Shown piece after piece: positions 1-12,500 of a stretch of 64,000 bases of DNA (the first letter of the stretch is position 1; every line of letters starts with the position of its first letter). Under the pieces are notes generated by a model. The model was given only the letters and a program-made list of their open reading frames with translations, was not told where the DNA came from and made no database searches. The position numbers were made by a program, and so were the translations under genes. The stretch is from Alentia gelatinosa (Eukaryota > Annelida > Polychaeta > Phyllodocida > Polynoidae), in NCBI GenBank assembly GCA_950022655.1, contig OX465580.1:42902028-42966027 (forward strand). The letters run 5' to 3'.

Positions 1-617
1 GGTCGCGAGATGGCAGATGTGCATGGGAGAAGACGGCGCGACTCGGCCGTGCGTTCAGGATGGCACAGCTAGCGCTGTCGGCACTAGATAGATGCAATCA
101 TAACCTATAGTTATTGAACTGATAAATTAATCTCGCTAATCATATGGATTAACTGGTTGTCACATTTATCTATATTGACCCAAATAGTAAAACGACGCTA
201 AAGCTGTTTAGATTTATTCAATAACCCCCAGACTAGTACAAGGGAGGTTCGATCGGCGGGTATGTTTGTGTGTAATGGACTTGAAATCATTGTAGATGTT
301 GTTCATTATCTGTGATATTCAAAAAGCGTTTCATGCCTTGTATTAAAATAATGATATTTCTACTGCAGATAAAGTTCATATAGGTTTTGCCATTCCAAAA
401 ATCTATAATAGAACAGAAAACGTAACCACGGGTTCTATTGCAGTAAGATTATGTTCTAGTATCTTTTTGAAAAGCAGCTGGTGATTCTCACGTTAAATGC
501 ATAATCGGATATCATACATACGGACTAATAATATCTTATGCCCATAGGTAAGTAAGGGTTAATATTAAACATATTCGCATAGGTTGCAGGCACGTAATCA
601 TCACTATTCACTTCCAG
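1..617. other. Sequence upstream of the SUPT3H coding exon
   Basis: The first ~90 bases are CpG-rich and may be the edge of a promoter or a 5'UTR exon. The rest is AT-rich with no open frame of note. It ends in a pyrimidine-biased tract and an AG (616-617) directly before the ATG, the layout of a 3' splice site. A second AG acceptor-like site lies near 586. If either is used, the transcription start and 5'UTR exon lie further left, near or beyond the window edge. The promoter itself is not identified. Confidence 0.35.
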
Positions 618-808
618 ATGAACAACGGAGGAGGCGGCGAGAGCCCCTCGCCTCAGACATCTGGCATGAGCTCCAGCACCCCAGCAGGCGCAGGAGCAGC
701 ACCTGGAGGAACAGCGGCGCCACCTGCAGGGGGCTCCTCGACCTCAGTGCCTGCCTTGACGAAGCCCTCCCCTGGCACCTGGTTCGCTGCCGAGATTCAA
801 CAAATGAT
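618..808 (+). CDS. SUPT3H: SUPT3H (SPT3 homolog), first coding exon, partial
   Basis: SPT3 is a histone-fold subunit of the nuclear SAGA transcription co-activator, where it helps bring TBP to promoters. This exon encodes 63 full codons plus two bases. It starts with MNN, continues through a low-complexity Gly/Ser/Pro/Ala/Thr stretch (residues ~4-52), and ends in WFAAEIQQMM (residues ~54-63). The start MNN and the ending (A)xE(I/L)QxMM match animal SUPT3H, and EIQQMM matches yeast Spt3 at the beginning of helix 1 of the histone fold. The exon opens directly after a pyrimidine-tract/AG acceptor (616-617). It ends after AT of the last Met codon at a strong GTAAGT donor (809-814), so the intron is phase 2. 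The exon is far richer in GC than its flanks. The rest of the histone fold and the C-terminal domain must lie on exons beyond 64000. Identity rests on a short conserved stretch plus gene structure; the N-terminal linker has no diagnostic value. Confidence 0.72.
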
Positions 809-954
809 GTAAGTTTCCTTTAAACCCTTTCTTTTTATCTTTCATCTTTTTCTATACGCAGTGAGTAGTTTCTCTTGTTTTTATTTGAAATTGCTAATCG
901 AGTTCGAAAGGGAGTAGCATTTCTTACGTTGCATACTTGAAACTTCTATTTCAG

Positions 955-1012
955 ATATGATTGTCTTGGCACTGGGATAGTGCATGATCCAATTATAGAA
1001 GTACTTTGCTGA
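955..1012 (+). other. Possible cryptic or alternative terminal exon of SUPT3H
   Basis: A good acceptor (pyrimidine tract ending TTTCAG at 949-954) lies 146 bases past the exon-1 donor. Splicing 808 to 955 keeps the frame for 18 codons, beginning I-Y-D-C-L-G, and then meets TGA at 1010-1012. The peptide shares only a loose Y..G...DP..E spacing with the SPT3 family. It could be a short alternative ending, a decayed exon copy, or chance. It is not the expected histone-fold exon. Confidence 0.15.
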
Positions 1013-1925
1013 ATGCTTTGTACTATTTATTCATATCTGTCCGTCCGTACTTGCTATAGACGCATCAAGGATGATGTCATGTTTAAATCTCTAAAGTAGT
1101 GCCCTGTACGCTAATTGCTATATGTATAATTTGGATCCTATAAGCCAGTGATTAGTCTGCAGTTTGGCTCATACATGGGTATATACATGTACATGTAAGC
1201 GTACCCTTTGCTCTGGATACCGTTAAGCTAGTTCTCTGATTAATTTTTCATCAATGATGAAAAGGTACAAGAATACAATGAAAGGATTAATTGTGTTATT
1301 GGTAAACATTGCTGATTGACTATTATGTTACACGTGTCATAATTAAAAGTAAATTAAGATGGGGTATAGATCTAAAGTCGCCCAATCATATTGTCGTGTC
1401 TTATCGCTATTAGATAATGTCTTAGATACTAGCCACCCATACAAGCCTCGGTAGTGAAAGGCATACTATCTTGAAGTCCTCGGGGATGTTTTTAATTGAG
1501 CTTTATGCCTTGTAACAACTAATCCTTTTATTTCGGAAATCCTCAGGGGCTGCTTGTAGATCTTGGCCCTGATCAATTCATGCGTTCACCCCATTTCAAT
1601 TTTTTCATGTAGCTTTTAGCACCGAGAAAGAGTTCATTTCAATAAAAAAGTAACGCTTCATAGAAATTATTTCATAAAGCCATTTGAAATGGGGGAGGAA
1701 ATGATTATTTGTGACTGCATCGAGGGAGAATTAAAGTATGAAATAATCTCTAATAGCTCCACTTGATCTTATCATAGAAAATTATGGGTACTGGTCCTAA
1801 ACGCTAATATTCTATGGATCAGTTCTATGGAAAATTGATTTAGGTGACATTTCTCGACAAGGCATGTTCAAATTGCACGGCATCCTACTTGCTCGCTCCA
1901 AACCCCCCTCCGACAGAAGCCCTAT
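1013..1925. other. AT-rich intronic DNA, nothing recognised
   Basis: No open frame above chance, no repeat structure and no RNA gene were seen in this stretch. Confidence 0.5.
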
Positions 1926-2060
1926 TCATTACCCGGCTAATTGATCATTAGAATGATTATAATTAGCTGGTGCAGTTGACCCTTTCAGTGCCGTGACGCC
2001 GCATCTATGATGATTACATGAAGCCGCTGAGCGCATTAGTATTCAGACATTGTTTGCCGA
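1926..2060. promoter_or_regulatory. Candidate conserved element with palindromic homeodomain cluster
   Basis: Within 1936-1967 there are several TAAT/ATTA cores arranged as an imperfect inverted repeat: GCTAATT at 1936-1942 and AATTAGC at 1961-1967, with ATCATT/AATGAT between. The following ~90 bases are of balanced composition with no repeats or coding potential, as is usual in conserved non-coding elements. Conservation itself cannot be judged from one sequence. Confidence 0.25.
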
Positions 2061-2629
2061 GTTGTTGACTCCATGTGCCCTCTGCTCTATGCACGACAGG
2101 TTTGGATAATTTCCATTTCTCGTTTTCCTATGCTGATATATCCATACAAAAAACAGACACAGAAAAGCCCATCATGGGGAGAGTTCACAAGCTATTGTTG
2201 GCATGACTAGTAAGACGTAGGTTCACGAAGGTTTAATTATCAGGGATAAAGTATAATCCTTATTCTAAAAAAGCTTTAGGTCTGCCAAGTGATGACAATT
2301 TGAACGTGACGTTGAAATATGAAGCCCCACATGCCCTCTGTGCTGAGCAGTGAGAGTGCGAAAGGGGCAATCATCACTACCCCATTGTTAAGAGGCGATG
2401 ACACAATAGCTTGTAAGTGGTGCGGAGTCTGGTCGTGAGTGACTGACAGCCGGTATTGCTAATAGCAGACGACATTCAGACTCTCTCGACAGTCAGAACT
2501 AGGGACGTGTTGTGGTTATGGATACGGTACCGGGCAAGACGAAACAACTCCAGTCGCTCATGTCTCTTACGACTACATCGAAATTGAGAAAGAGAGAGGT
2601 AAAAAAGTGACTATTAGTACAAAGCGTTC

Positions 2630-2720
2630 TCGACCGTTCGACGCGCGCGGCAGAAACCGCGTGCGGCGTCCGGCGCGAGGCCAGCGCTCAGCGTAGCGGC
2701 GCAGACGGAAAGGCACCAAT
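2630..2720. promoter_or_regulatory. Small CpG-rich patch
   Basis: A ~90-base run dense in CpG sits in AT-rich surroundings and includes AAACCGC and TGCGGC, close to the variant RUNX core ACCGC. There is no ORF. It could be a small unmethylated regulatory island. Confidence 0.2.
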
Positions 2721-3330
2721 GATCACGCGCTGTCCCGTACAGCAATAGGCACTCGATTAGATCTGATAAATATAACTGATCTCAGCCTCAGATCGCAAAC
2801 TTAGCTTTCTCTCTTTTGCAGCAGCTAGAGAAGAGGTAGAGAATGGATGATTCTCCTAACTCATTGACTGACATCGACTTTATCATGGGGGAGGGGTTAA
2901 CTCTTTCTTCTCACTTTTTAACCCTTTGTTCCTACCCTCCATCGACCCTGCTCTCCACCCCTCACCCTGGCTCTCACGTTAGGCTCGCCCACGTATGGCC
3001 GCCGTGACCCTGGCCGTGACCTGCGCCGTGACCTGCGCGCCGGTATTGTTTTTTTGACATGACCTTGACATGTCTTTGTCTGGGGTCTCGACCCTACAAC
3101 TGTGAATGAGAATGAGACAGACAGAAAGTAGGCAACCCGGAGCGCCCTTCTCCCCAGCCGTGTGTTGTCCGCTCTGAATATTAAAAACCCAGCAGAGTCC
3201 TAGCTGCATGATATAGGCACGGACACAATTAGCGTGCTCATCTATGCCCCATGTCAGTCTGACTTTCACGCTTATTATTGATGAGCAGCCCTCTACTTCA
3301 GTGCCTGACTGTGGAAGAAATGGCACTGGC

Positions 3331-3360
3331 GTAATTAATCAGTTAATTAATTGATTACTT
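3331..3360. promoter_or_regulatory. Dense TAATTA homeodomain-site cluster
   Basis: Thirty bases hold overlapping TAATTAAT, TTAATTAATT and TGATTA cores, the typical binding pattern of Antp-, paired- or LIM-class homeodomain proteins. It lies in otherwise moderate-GC intronic DNA. No gene was found nearby; the regulatory role is inferred. Confidence 0.25.
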
Positions 3361-5960
3361 GTTTCGCCCCCAGTTCGTAAATCAAGAATTCCCCATGCAC
3401 GTCATGCCCAACATGGCGGGCCTCTAGTCAACGCACATTGTTTGAGGAATCTACTCGAACAGAAACAATATTTTCCGGCGTGATTAGGTCCGGAGTGTGA
3501 CCCGTTTTCATGCATAATTAGATGATCGTTAGTGAGACAAATCGAGCGTGACTGGACAAACACCGACCGGCGCACCGCCTAGCGGCCGGAGTGAGAAGCG
3601 GAAAGGGGCACGCGTGCGCACTGAGGTCGTTGACGACGTGACTTCCGGGAGGGAGATTGTAGCAATGTGTTTGTTGTCTTTGTCAACGCTTCACTGGGTC
3701 TCCTCTCGCAGGTCCGTTACGCCGGGACAGAAAGAGCAATTAATCTAACCCGTGCCATCGACTGACAATTAAACAGTAGCCACGCTTCATTAAAAAGGCA
3801 GGAGAATAAACGTCTAATCAATTACAGTCATCTCCGAAATAGAGCATTATTTCCCCTTGATCGTATACCGAATGCATTCCTTCTGTCGTCTGCTTTACTC
3901 ACAACTGTATGATCCAATTTTTTCAGAAAAAAAATTGAAAAGGTCTAAAAATGGTGATTGTATTTCATAGCAAACATAATCTTCACTGAACAAGTTGAGT
4001 ATGTTGTTTGGAGGGTCCCCGTTATCGCACGCCATATCGCCGGTGTCTCACTGGCGTGTTGGTGTGTCAGGCGTGCAGCGGACGGAGGTCCTGGGAGGGG
4101 GTAGGCAGAGGGGTTCATTGAACATTATTTGTTTTAAAACTGGTAATCAATCAAAACACGATCCGCGGGTCAACACGTCACGTGACCGGGAACACGGCAA
4201 ACCCGCCGCTCTGTCAACGCGCCCAACTGGTGCCCGGCAGGTCTTGGGCTCGAGCATTGACGGCACCCATCTGGTTACTACATGTGATACGTTCTGTTTG
4301 GTTTTTATAAACAGACGGCAAAAGTCACTGCTCCGTGCCTCATTCACTAAGTGGGTGTGCTTTTGTTACATTCAACTTGTTTGTGTGGCAGGTCAATATT
4401 TAGGGGTTCGGTTTTCACATGGAGGCTCGTTTTGACTCTTCAAGGGGGCATTTGCATCGCTATTGTAGGCGGACTTTTGAACTGAGGGGATGTAAGATGG
4501 CGTGTGTACGAATGGAAGGACACGGTCTTAAACAGTTTGTTGATTGAGTTTTAGTCGCTTGCCCATTTTAGGCGGCATCTGTTATTCTTGCTTAGAGGCA
4601 GTGTTGATTCAGAAACATGGAGATGCTGTTTAACACGGGCCGGATTACTTTGTAGTCAATACCTGTGGAACATCGCACTTTGAAAGTATCCATTTTCAAA
4701 AGCCTTTGATTCACATGACCAAAACGAAGTACTACACACTGTACTTACAAATTAAATATTCTTTGTGTGGGACTTAGGGCAGTAGGAGTAGGGCACTTAA
4801 GGTCGTCAGCTTAGGCCGAAGATGAATCACACTTTCATTTCAGAAATTTAAAGAGTTTTCTGACAAGTGTAGAGTGCTGCCATATTTGTTATATCTCCTA
4901 CATATATGCTATTAGGCCTGGTGGAATATAGTTGTAGAAGTACAAATGCAAATGGTTGGGGAAAGTATCATTTTCTAACACACTGTGAACGTGACACTAT
5001 AATGGTGACGGCTTTGACAGTAGTGCGTAAGGAGATGTCACCTCTGAGCGGCTTTTTATATTTGTTTACGTTGATCTTCTTTAGATAGTCACTCCTGTTT
5101 TTGTTGTTACAATGCAGTATTTTCCTCACAAGGAGGCAAGTGGAGAGACCGCCAACGCACGCCGTATCCCTTGGAAAAAACGCCTGGTCGTCTTCCCTTC
5201 CCGCCTTTTCCTTCACACCCGCCGTCACTTTGAAGCATAGAAAAAGAAAGTGAGGCTTGGAGAAAAAAGGCAGAATAGATCAAAACCGGATAAATTGGTT
5301 TTTGCACATGGGGTCTTCGAGTGATTTCGCCCTGCAAGTTCAAAGATGTATAAGCACGGAGAAGCAGACGACACTTTGGAGCAGACACTGTGGGACGCGT
5401 CATCTATTAAAACCCGCCATTAAAGAGAGCAGACGACAACCTACTTTGAAGTATCTGAAAAGGACAATTAGGACGTAGGCCATGAGGTCGCATCATCAAT
5501 TATAAAATGTAGATAAAAAAGGCTGGGGTGTTAAAATGTTGAATAGGATTCCTACAATAGTGATCCAGGCACTGAGGTCCTACTTTTTTTGGCCAAATGC
5601 ATATCGGCAGTATATTGTAATTGTGACGTCTCCGACGCAACAATGAAGCCACAGTATGCTTCATATGTATTTTTTCTCCGTCACGTACCATTTTCTGAGG
5701 ATTTTTGAAATCTGCATGTCGATTTCTTTTTTTTATATAATAACCCCCATCAATTAAGCCGTTAATGATTGCCATGAAAAATTAATGAAGAATTTCCAAG
5801 GAAAAAGTTATCACAAAATACTTCATTATAATTTACATTAAAATTTATATGGTTTCTATATGAAAGTCGGCTTATGCCCAAACTGCAGTTTTTATGGTTT
5901 TTACTTTGCATTTTGCATTTCTATCTCTTCTAAGATGCAAATGTGGACGATCTTGTCTGT
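3361..5960. other. Intronic DNA without recognised genes
   Basis: The ORFs here (for example 3995-4435) have no recognisable domains and no splice-supported structure. Octamer-like ATGCAAAT motifs occur near 4946 and 5936. There are no tandem repeats of note. Confidence 0.45.
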
Positions 5961-5969
5961 TGGGTGAAG

Positions 5970-6660
5970 AATCGCGGGGGCGGGGTGCGGGTGCGGGGGC
6001 GGGAACAATGGGGTCAGAGGCCAGTCTTGTGTTTCACCTGCGTGCCCCTGCCTGGCCTCCTTCACCTGCTCCGCTCATTTGAATGAAAGCCGAGACCCCT
6101 TGATTACCAAACCTGATTGTGACGGGTTGGGCGGGGGCGGGGGCGTATTTAGTGGAGGAAACGGTACAGCGGGCGGGGCGCACGTCGGGACGCTCAGCTC
6201 TCGGCAGGAACGACGACCGTCCGTCGATCCCATTGTCGCTAAAATGGCCGGTCCTTCGCCGATCACCGGATACGACTGGCCCCCCGCTCCCGCCCACGCT
6301 CCCCCTGGCGGTGCCGGCTTGTACCAACAATGCGCACCCCCATCGAAAAGGCATTATCTGCGCATGCGCGGGGCGACAGGAAGGGCTCGAGTTTCAAAGT
6401 CGCGCGCGAGTCAATGAGCGTGGCCGAACGCGCGGCGGTCGCGCACCCATGGCCGCCCCGACGCCCGTGTCTCCTCGCCCGTCGTTCCCGGATCGCCGCC
6501 CAGCGTCCCCCGAACCTCGCTTTGATTCGCCGCCAGGGGGCAGGTGTCAATGGGCGTGAAATTAGCACCAGGGGGGCGTGTGCAAATGATCGGCGCAGGC
6601 AGATGTTGAAGGTCAAATCTTGACAAACTGAGAATGTGACAATTGCCTCCCCTCTTCGTA
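5970..6660. promoter_or_regulatory. CpG island with GC boxes
   Basis: About 0.7 kb is strongly CpG-rich, with several GGGCGGGG-type Sp1/KLF boxes near 5970-6000, 6128-6145 and 6170-6180. Many overlapping frames are open on both strands at once, which reflects composition and not coding. It is a candidate alternative promoter or regulatory island within the SUPT3H intron. No TATA box plus exon could be assigned. Confidence 0.35.
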
Positions 6661-7590
6661 CCCCTCAATCTCCTCCGCTCAGCCCCACGTGGGCCTTTAG
6701 CTCGTCATTTTAATAACCTTTTCGGGCAAGAAAAAATGAGGAGTGGAAGTAGGTGTTTTAATTATGATGAGAGCGGGCGGGCAGCTGACGAGATCGTTTA
6801 GCAGTTACGAGAGAGGCGTTCAAGACTGGTGCTTACGGGAGGCTTCCATCTCATGTGTCCAAATGGACCATCCAAATTAATGTCACGCCTTGAGTCGTTC
6901 ATATACGTTGGACGAATCAAGGTAATCTAGGAGACCCTAATTTTGTCAACTTTTGACGCAGCACAGTGTAGTTTCAATTGCGAAAGGAAGTAGAATTGCG
7001 CTTGCGTGCGCGTCTCTGTATGTTCACGTCTTGCGCGATCTCGTTTGGTAAAGCACGACCATGCGGCGAAAAGCCAGCTCACCTTCCTTCTCATCTCATC
7101 TCAAAGTCCAATCATTCCGGGTCTCATTTGCACGCACTCTGGCTTCGGTTATCGCTCCAGGCATGGTCAGGACGTGCTTCATTCCGCTACCACCCTATTT
7201 ATCTGCCGTTTATTTATTTATCTATTTAATTTTTTGTTGCTTTGATTAGCGGAGGATGCGCCGTGTGTGGATTAATAAGTTAAGAGGGAGCGGGCCGAAC
7301 ACGGGCACATTTGGCAGGCGACGCTCTTGGTGTCTAACCTCGCCATGCGAGCCGCATGAATACTTAACGCCGGCGACGAGCCATGTTAATAAGGAGTATT
7401 AGGCTCCAACACGGGTGGACGCGTCAAGGTCATTAAGCCTAACGGTTGCGACTATTTAGGTCCATCGTCGAGCCTATTGTTCGCCTGCAGGTGCGAGCGT
7501 GGAACAACTCAATACCTGTGCGGATCAAGCTAATCATTAATTAAGGTGGCTAATGTGATTTAACATCGAGTTAACGGAACGGGTGCTCCA
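6661..7590. other. Intronic DNA with TAAT-rich conserved-looking patches
   Basis: No coding exon was seen. The 7360-7560 part mixes CpG-containing words with TTAATAAG, TAATCATTAATTAAG and similar homeodomain cores. This mixed composition is typical of enhancers but is not proof. Confidence 0.25.
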
Positions 7591-7610
7591 CCCCCCCCCC
7601 CCCCCCCCCC
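7591..7610. repeat. Poly-C homopolymer (20)
   Basis: An uninterrupted run of 20 C. It is one of seven long C/G homopolymers in the window. Confidence 0.95.
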
Positions 7611-9880
7611 ACCAACACACCTATCTCCATTTCTCCATGTTCTCTTCTTGCGTTCTCGTGTTCAGCGGCAGACAGGTCGAGTCGGCTCAGAACGAGAAAG
7701 TAGTGCTCGGTACACGCGCAGACACGCGCACCGCACGTGGAGACTGACAGGCACGGTGGGCGGAGAGTGATAGAAAACGGCGACCAAGATTCCCAGTCAC
7801 CGACAAAGAGACGGTCTCTTTTGGAGCCGTTCCAGTTCGAGTCTTTACAATAGCATACAGTAGTCTCACGCCAACTCTTATCAGTTCTCGGCAGACACGA
7901 ACGACAAGTGTTGCCCCCTGCTCCCCCTCCCCCCAGCTTCATCCCCAATTCGACAAGCTCCACTCCATTGCTCTCCACTCTGCCAATAGTTTCATTTACA
8001 TCATTTAGACTAATTGTGCACGCAGCTGCAGACGCCCCGCCGAAACAGTTTGACTTTCCTTCTCGTCATTTCACCCTGCACGCTACACGATATAAAGCAC
8101 ATTTCATGTCTATCCCGATTCGGAATCTATACGTGAACTTCTATACCCGAAAAGTGTTTTTCCCTTTGGTAAAGCAAACCCACCAGCGCTTGCACCGAAC
8201 AAACAGAGAACCAAATCAAGCACACGACATCAAAGACGGCCACGTCGTCTCCACCACTGAACACGTACTGGATGACAATTACACGTTCACAATATGTTAA
8301 CTTCTTTTCGGAGTGTTTAAGGGAGGAGAGGTAAGGGGAAAGTGGGGCGAGTGAGTGAGTGACAGAGTGATAGCAAAAAGGGATAACTTGCATTTGGTTC
8401 CGTTGTCCTCTCTTTCGAAGACGCGCCAAAAGAAGGGCTCGTGTCTATTTCCGCACACTGCAAACACAGTCAGAGAGAGAGAGTATGAGCGAGGGTAGGC
8501 CGAGAAATACAGCAATCACAGTGTCGTTATAAACATGTCAACTGGCAGCATCACTGAAAGACAAGCAGTGATATTAGAGCCTCTATCGGAGCCTCATGGT
8601 CTGGTCTGGTAGAGAGAGTTAGTTTTTATGTTCAGGATTAATTCTTATATGCAGTCAATGATTATTCATTAGGGCTATCGGACAATATATGTTATTTAAA
8701 TATTATCAGTAGCCGTATTAGTTGGTTTATAATCAGCCAGACTGTCTGGCCGTGGCATACAATAAAGATATTTATAGGATTGTGATAGCACCTTGGAATT
8801 TGATCATAATCATTTCAATGCTTATCGTGGCATCAATTAGACTATATTTATATAAAATGAAGGAATATTATACTTAATTGTTTTTGATTAATTCTGTCTG
8901 TACATATTCAACCTTTCCCTCCTCAATTCACATTCACCCACCGACCAACCAACCCACAGTTACAGGCCCAACCCTTTGGTGTAGAAAAACTACCGACTGT
9001 TATACTACTAACCCGCCCCGGTTTTCCCCAAGCCCTCGTGTTGTAAGCCCATCTTGGGGCCAGCCGCCTACACCACAAACCCGGTCCGCGTCCCTTCATT
9101 GCGGCCTCTCATGGTCGGGCACATTGAGAAGCAACCATAAAGGCCATCTGCTGACATTGTCCTGTCATCACTCTAAGACAATGTTCTTCAGGCGGCGAAG
9201 ACGCTGTTGGGTGTGTGTGCCTTTTGTCGCGGGTGCCACTAGAGGGGTAACGAGCGGCCGGCAATGGTTAACTCGCGTGACGGACCCATGTCAGGGCTTG
9301 TACTCAGAGTCCATTCTTCGCCGTCTGAATCGCCTTTTCCGAATTGTTGAATCTGTCAATCACGACAGAGACGCATTTGGAAGCTGGACGCAAAAGACTT
9401 TGTCTTAGCGCTAGGCGAGTGCTCGTTTGAGGAAGGAGAACAGTTAGGCGCCGGGTTCAATGAAGGGGTTGACATAAAGGAGATTCTCTGAAACGAATGG
9501 CGTGTAGTCTCTCCTAAACTTGATGTTCTACACTTGGTGATCTCCCCAAGTTGATCGTATTTTAGTACATTCTATATCACTCCGACCGTTACTTATTTTG
9601 CAATGTTTACAATTCATGCAATATATATTCCGTCAACATTGGTGGAAAATCTAACTGAAATGACTAATTATATGATAGTGTATGAGATGATTGTGTGTAA
9701 TAATTATGTTAACGAAATGACTAGGAAATAGCAATGTTTACGCTAATGGCCACAGTACACACCAATTTGAAAATAAAACCAAAGCAATATTAACCACTCG
9801 TTGTATGTATGAGGACACTAATCCGAATTGAGGATAGAGATTAAGCTGACAAAACTGGCATAATTTCTTATAGGATACAG
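7611..9880. other. Intronic DNA, no recognised gene
   Basis: A 176-codon open frame at 8878-9408 (+) has no recognisable domain and is proline/serine/arginine-rich because of local C-rich sequence. I do not call it a gene. The rest is unremarkable. Confidence 0.4.
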
Positions 9881-12500
9881 ATAGGTCGTGAGATGTGTGC
9901 ATCGTGGATTATTACAATGACAACACAGACTTGAATGTGGAGAGCCCCGGTGACAGGCGCTCCGGTGGCCGGCGTTGGGAGGCGGCGGAGGGCGTGGGGT
10001 TAACTGTAACCCCTGGATCCCGAGCCGTGTCAGCCATGTGTCAACCAAACACGCCCCCGTCTCAAACATCGCCACGCGCGTCTCCAGTGAGCCTCCTCCT
10101 GGCGATGTGCGCTGCACGTGCTGCCCCCTGTCCAGTGCTCGTATATATGTATACCTCCTGTGTCTGTACACATACACACGGAGGTGTCAACACCACAGGA
10201 GGGTGAGATCCGAGTTATACACCCCGCCCTCCTATATATCCGCCACCATGCGTCATGGGGTAATAATGACAGGGGTGGAAAGTGATCCCGCTGATCTACC
10301 GGCAGCCCGGGTTGTCAGGGGTTGCTGTCGTTGGATCCCGGACCCGGTGCCCGGGATCAATGCGAGGGTGATCCAGGGTCGCCCCGGGGGTATGACATAA
10401 CAACCCCTTGTCCTCAGTAGTTCTAGTTGTTGTTGTATATTGTAGTAGTAGTCGTCTACGCGCGGAGACAATGTGCTCTTATCTCGGGAATCGCGGTCTC
10501 TGATTAGTGTGACTGTGAATGCACGGTGGTTGATCGCCCCGTGTGCCGACATATATAGGACGATGCACGTGCAGTGGACGTGCTGTTTACAGACTCTGTC
10601 TCTGGTCAGTGTGTCAATATTGTGAAGGGTCGATGGGAGGAGGCGCTGACAGGATAAAGGGGGTTATTTACAGACACCTGCCTGGAGTATGTCAACCCCG
10701 AGTAAAAGCCATGGGTCATGTCCTTTACCCTGCCCCTCCCCTACCTTCCCGAGCTCGCTGTATAGTGACAACGATATAACCTCCGAGTGGCATACTCTAG
10801 AAGGAGATGGTTAACGATGTCGTTGTCGTTTAACGAACGACAACCAAAGCTAACGCCGACTTACCGAGGAGTGGATGGTGCCGCATCGCTGCTGGTGCCG
10901 CCGCCGTGGCTACGTCTTAGAAGTGGTCGCGGGTGTACGCAGGTGGGGGGCTGTGCCCAGTTTTTCGGTCGGGCGGCGAAGCTTGCGGCCGGGACTGGGG
11001 CGAGCCGTCTTATCAAATATCTGCCCGTCCTCGGTTAGTTCCTGTGCTGCGCAGCGGCGCTTGTGGCCACGTTTTGGCAGGGCGTGGTTTTTGAGGGTTT
11101 CTGGTCGCCTGGGTAGCGGGCTCTGTGGCCTCCCATAGGGGGAACCGAGGGGGGCAGGGGGTGTGGGTTGTGGTCCTACGCACGACTCTCCGCACGTTGC
11201 AGCGCGCGCATACACAGCGCTGCATGCACGCCCTGCTTTTTCCGCCCACCCCACCCTCCCCCAACCCACCCGCTACCTACTCCCACCCACCCACCTCCAT
11301 GACCATTTTATTCCGTTCTCCAAAGCAGAGACAAAAGGAATTAAGTCCTTGCAACTGGCGGCAAGTGGGAAATGGACGGATGGCAGACGGTGAGAGGGGC
11401 GGGGTAGGTATCCAGTTGGGAGGGGGTAAAAGGAACTAAGGGAAGGTACAAAGTAGACTTTGGGGGGTGGGGGTTGTGGGGGTCGAGGTGTAGGAGTAAA
11501 GGTGGGGGTGGGGTTGGGAGTAATAGGGAGGGGTGTAGGCTGAATCAGGGGGCATTTCACGATGGGCGCTGGGTTGGGCGGCACGGGGCTGGGCGGCTCC
11601 GGCCTAGTCGTAATGGGAAAGCATTGGGAGAACACGACTGGCCGTGATTGATGCATTGTTTTCGGACGGTGCGATATCGGCCTGTGGCTCTACGAGGCAC
11701 CCGGAGCATATGGAGGAGGAGGGGGAAGGGGTAATATTCATGAGAGCGGGGGTGGGGCTGGAGAAAGAGGATGGGGCGTGTGAATGGCCAGCGGGAGGCG
11801 GAGGGAGGGGCTAGCTAGGCTACTGCTGACTGACAGCCAGCCAGCCAGATTTTGGCCGGCCAGCCTCCTGGCCAAACGCACAGGACTAAAACAATGCCCT
11901 GCCATCTGTTCACACCGCGGGGAGCCCCGGCCTCAAGCCGTTCACACGTCGGCCCGGGCCCGGCATGGCAGTCGTCGGGGCTAACGTCCGGACTGGAGGG
12001 CGCCATGTTCCCCGGGCAGACCCCGGGCGGATCCCGGCGCCCGCCCGGTCCCCGCCCGTCCATCGATCCGCGCGGCGGCGGCGGCGGCGTGTTGCTCGTC
12101 GCTGAGCGGGGAAGCGCGCGGGCGGGTAATTATGTTTGTGTACAGGCGTCGGGTAATTAGCAGCGCTGCGCCACCTGCACGGGGGCAGCGCGTCAACAAT
12201 AGCGCAGGGCCGCCCGCCCGCCGCTCTGCCCGGCTTCACCACGCCAGGCGGCGCTCTGAGCCGATTGTGCGCCACGACGTCGGCGTCGGCGTTGTCGGTG
12301 ACGCCAGTCGGGCCGGGGTTGTGCATATGGAGACGGCACGGGGGCGAGGAAGGCCAGATCCTAGTCGGCACGCGTCCGGTTGTCGTTTCGCCCACTCACA
12401 CGCGGCGTCTCACAATGAGACGTGCCCCGCGTTGCGGACGCCACGACAAGACGCGTGTCCCGGCAGCGCGCGCCAAATTAGGTAAGGGCCAGGCGGACCC
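9881..12500. promoter_or_regulatory. Large GC- and CpG-rich tract (island complex)
   Basis: This is the largest GC-rich block of the window, with CpG-dense parts near 10830-11230 and 11900-12480. Stacked open frames on both strands, including one of 214 codons running 12265-12909 from a non-ATG start, follow from the composition. A TAAT-bearing patch near 12126-12165 (GGTAATTATG, GGTAATTAGC) sits inside the CpG-rich DNA. Candidate promoter or enhancer island; no exon with supporting splice sites was identified. Confidence 0.35.
11455..11545 (+). other. G-quadruplex-prone G-run cluster
   Basis: Runs of 3 to 6 G are separated by 1 to 4 bases at 11462-11480 and again at 11502-11518, with more G-runs to 11540. 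This satisfies the usual G3+N1-7 G4 pattern on the + strand. It borders the CpG-rich tract. Confidence 0.6.

Noticed and set aside
8878..9408. 176-codon open frame (+)
   Set aside because: No recognisable domain, non-ATG start and no consistent splice sites.
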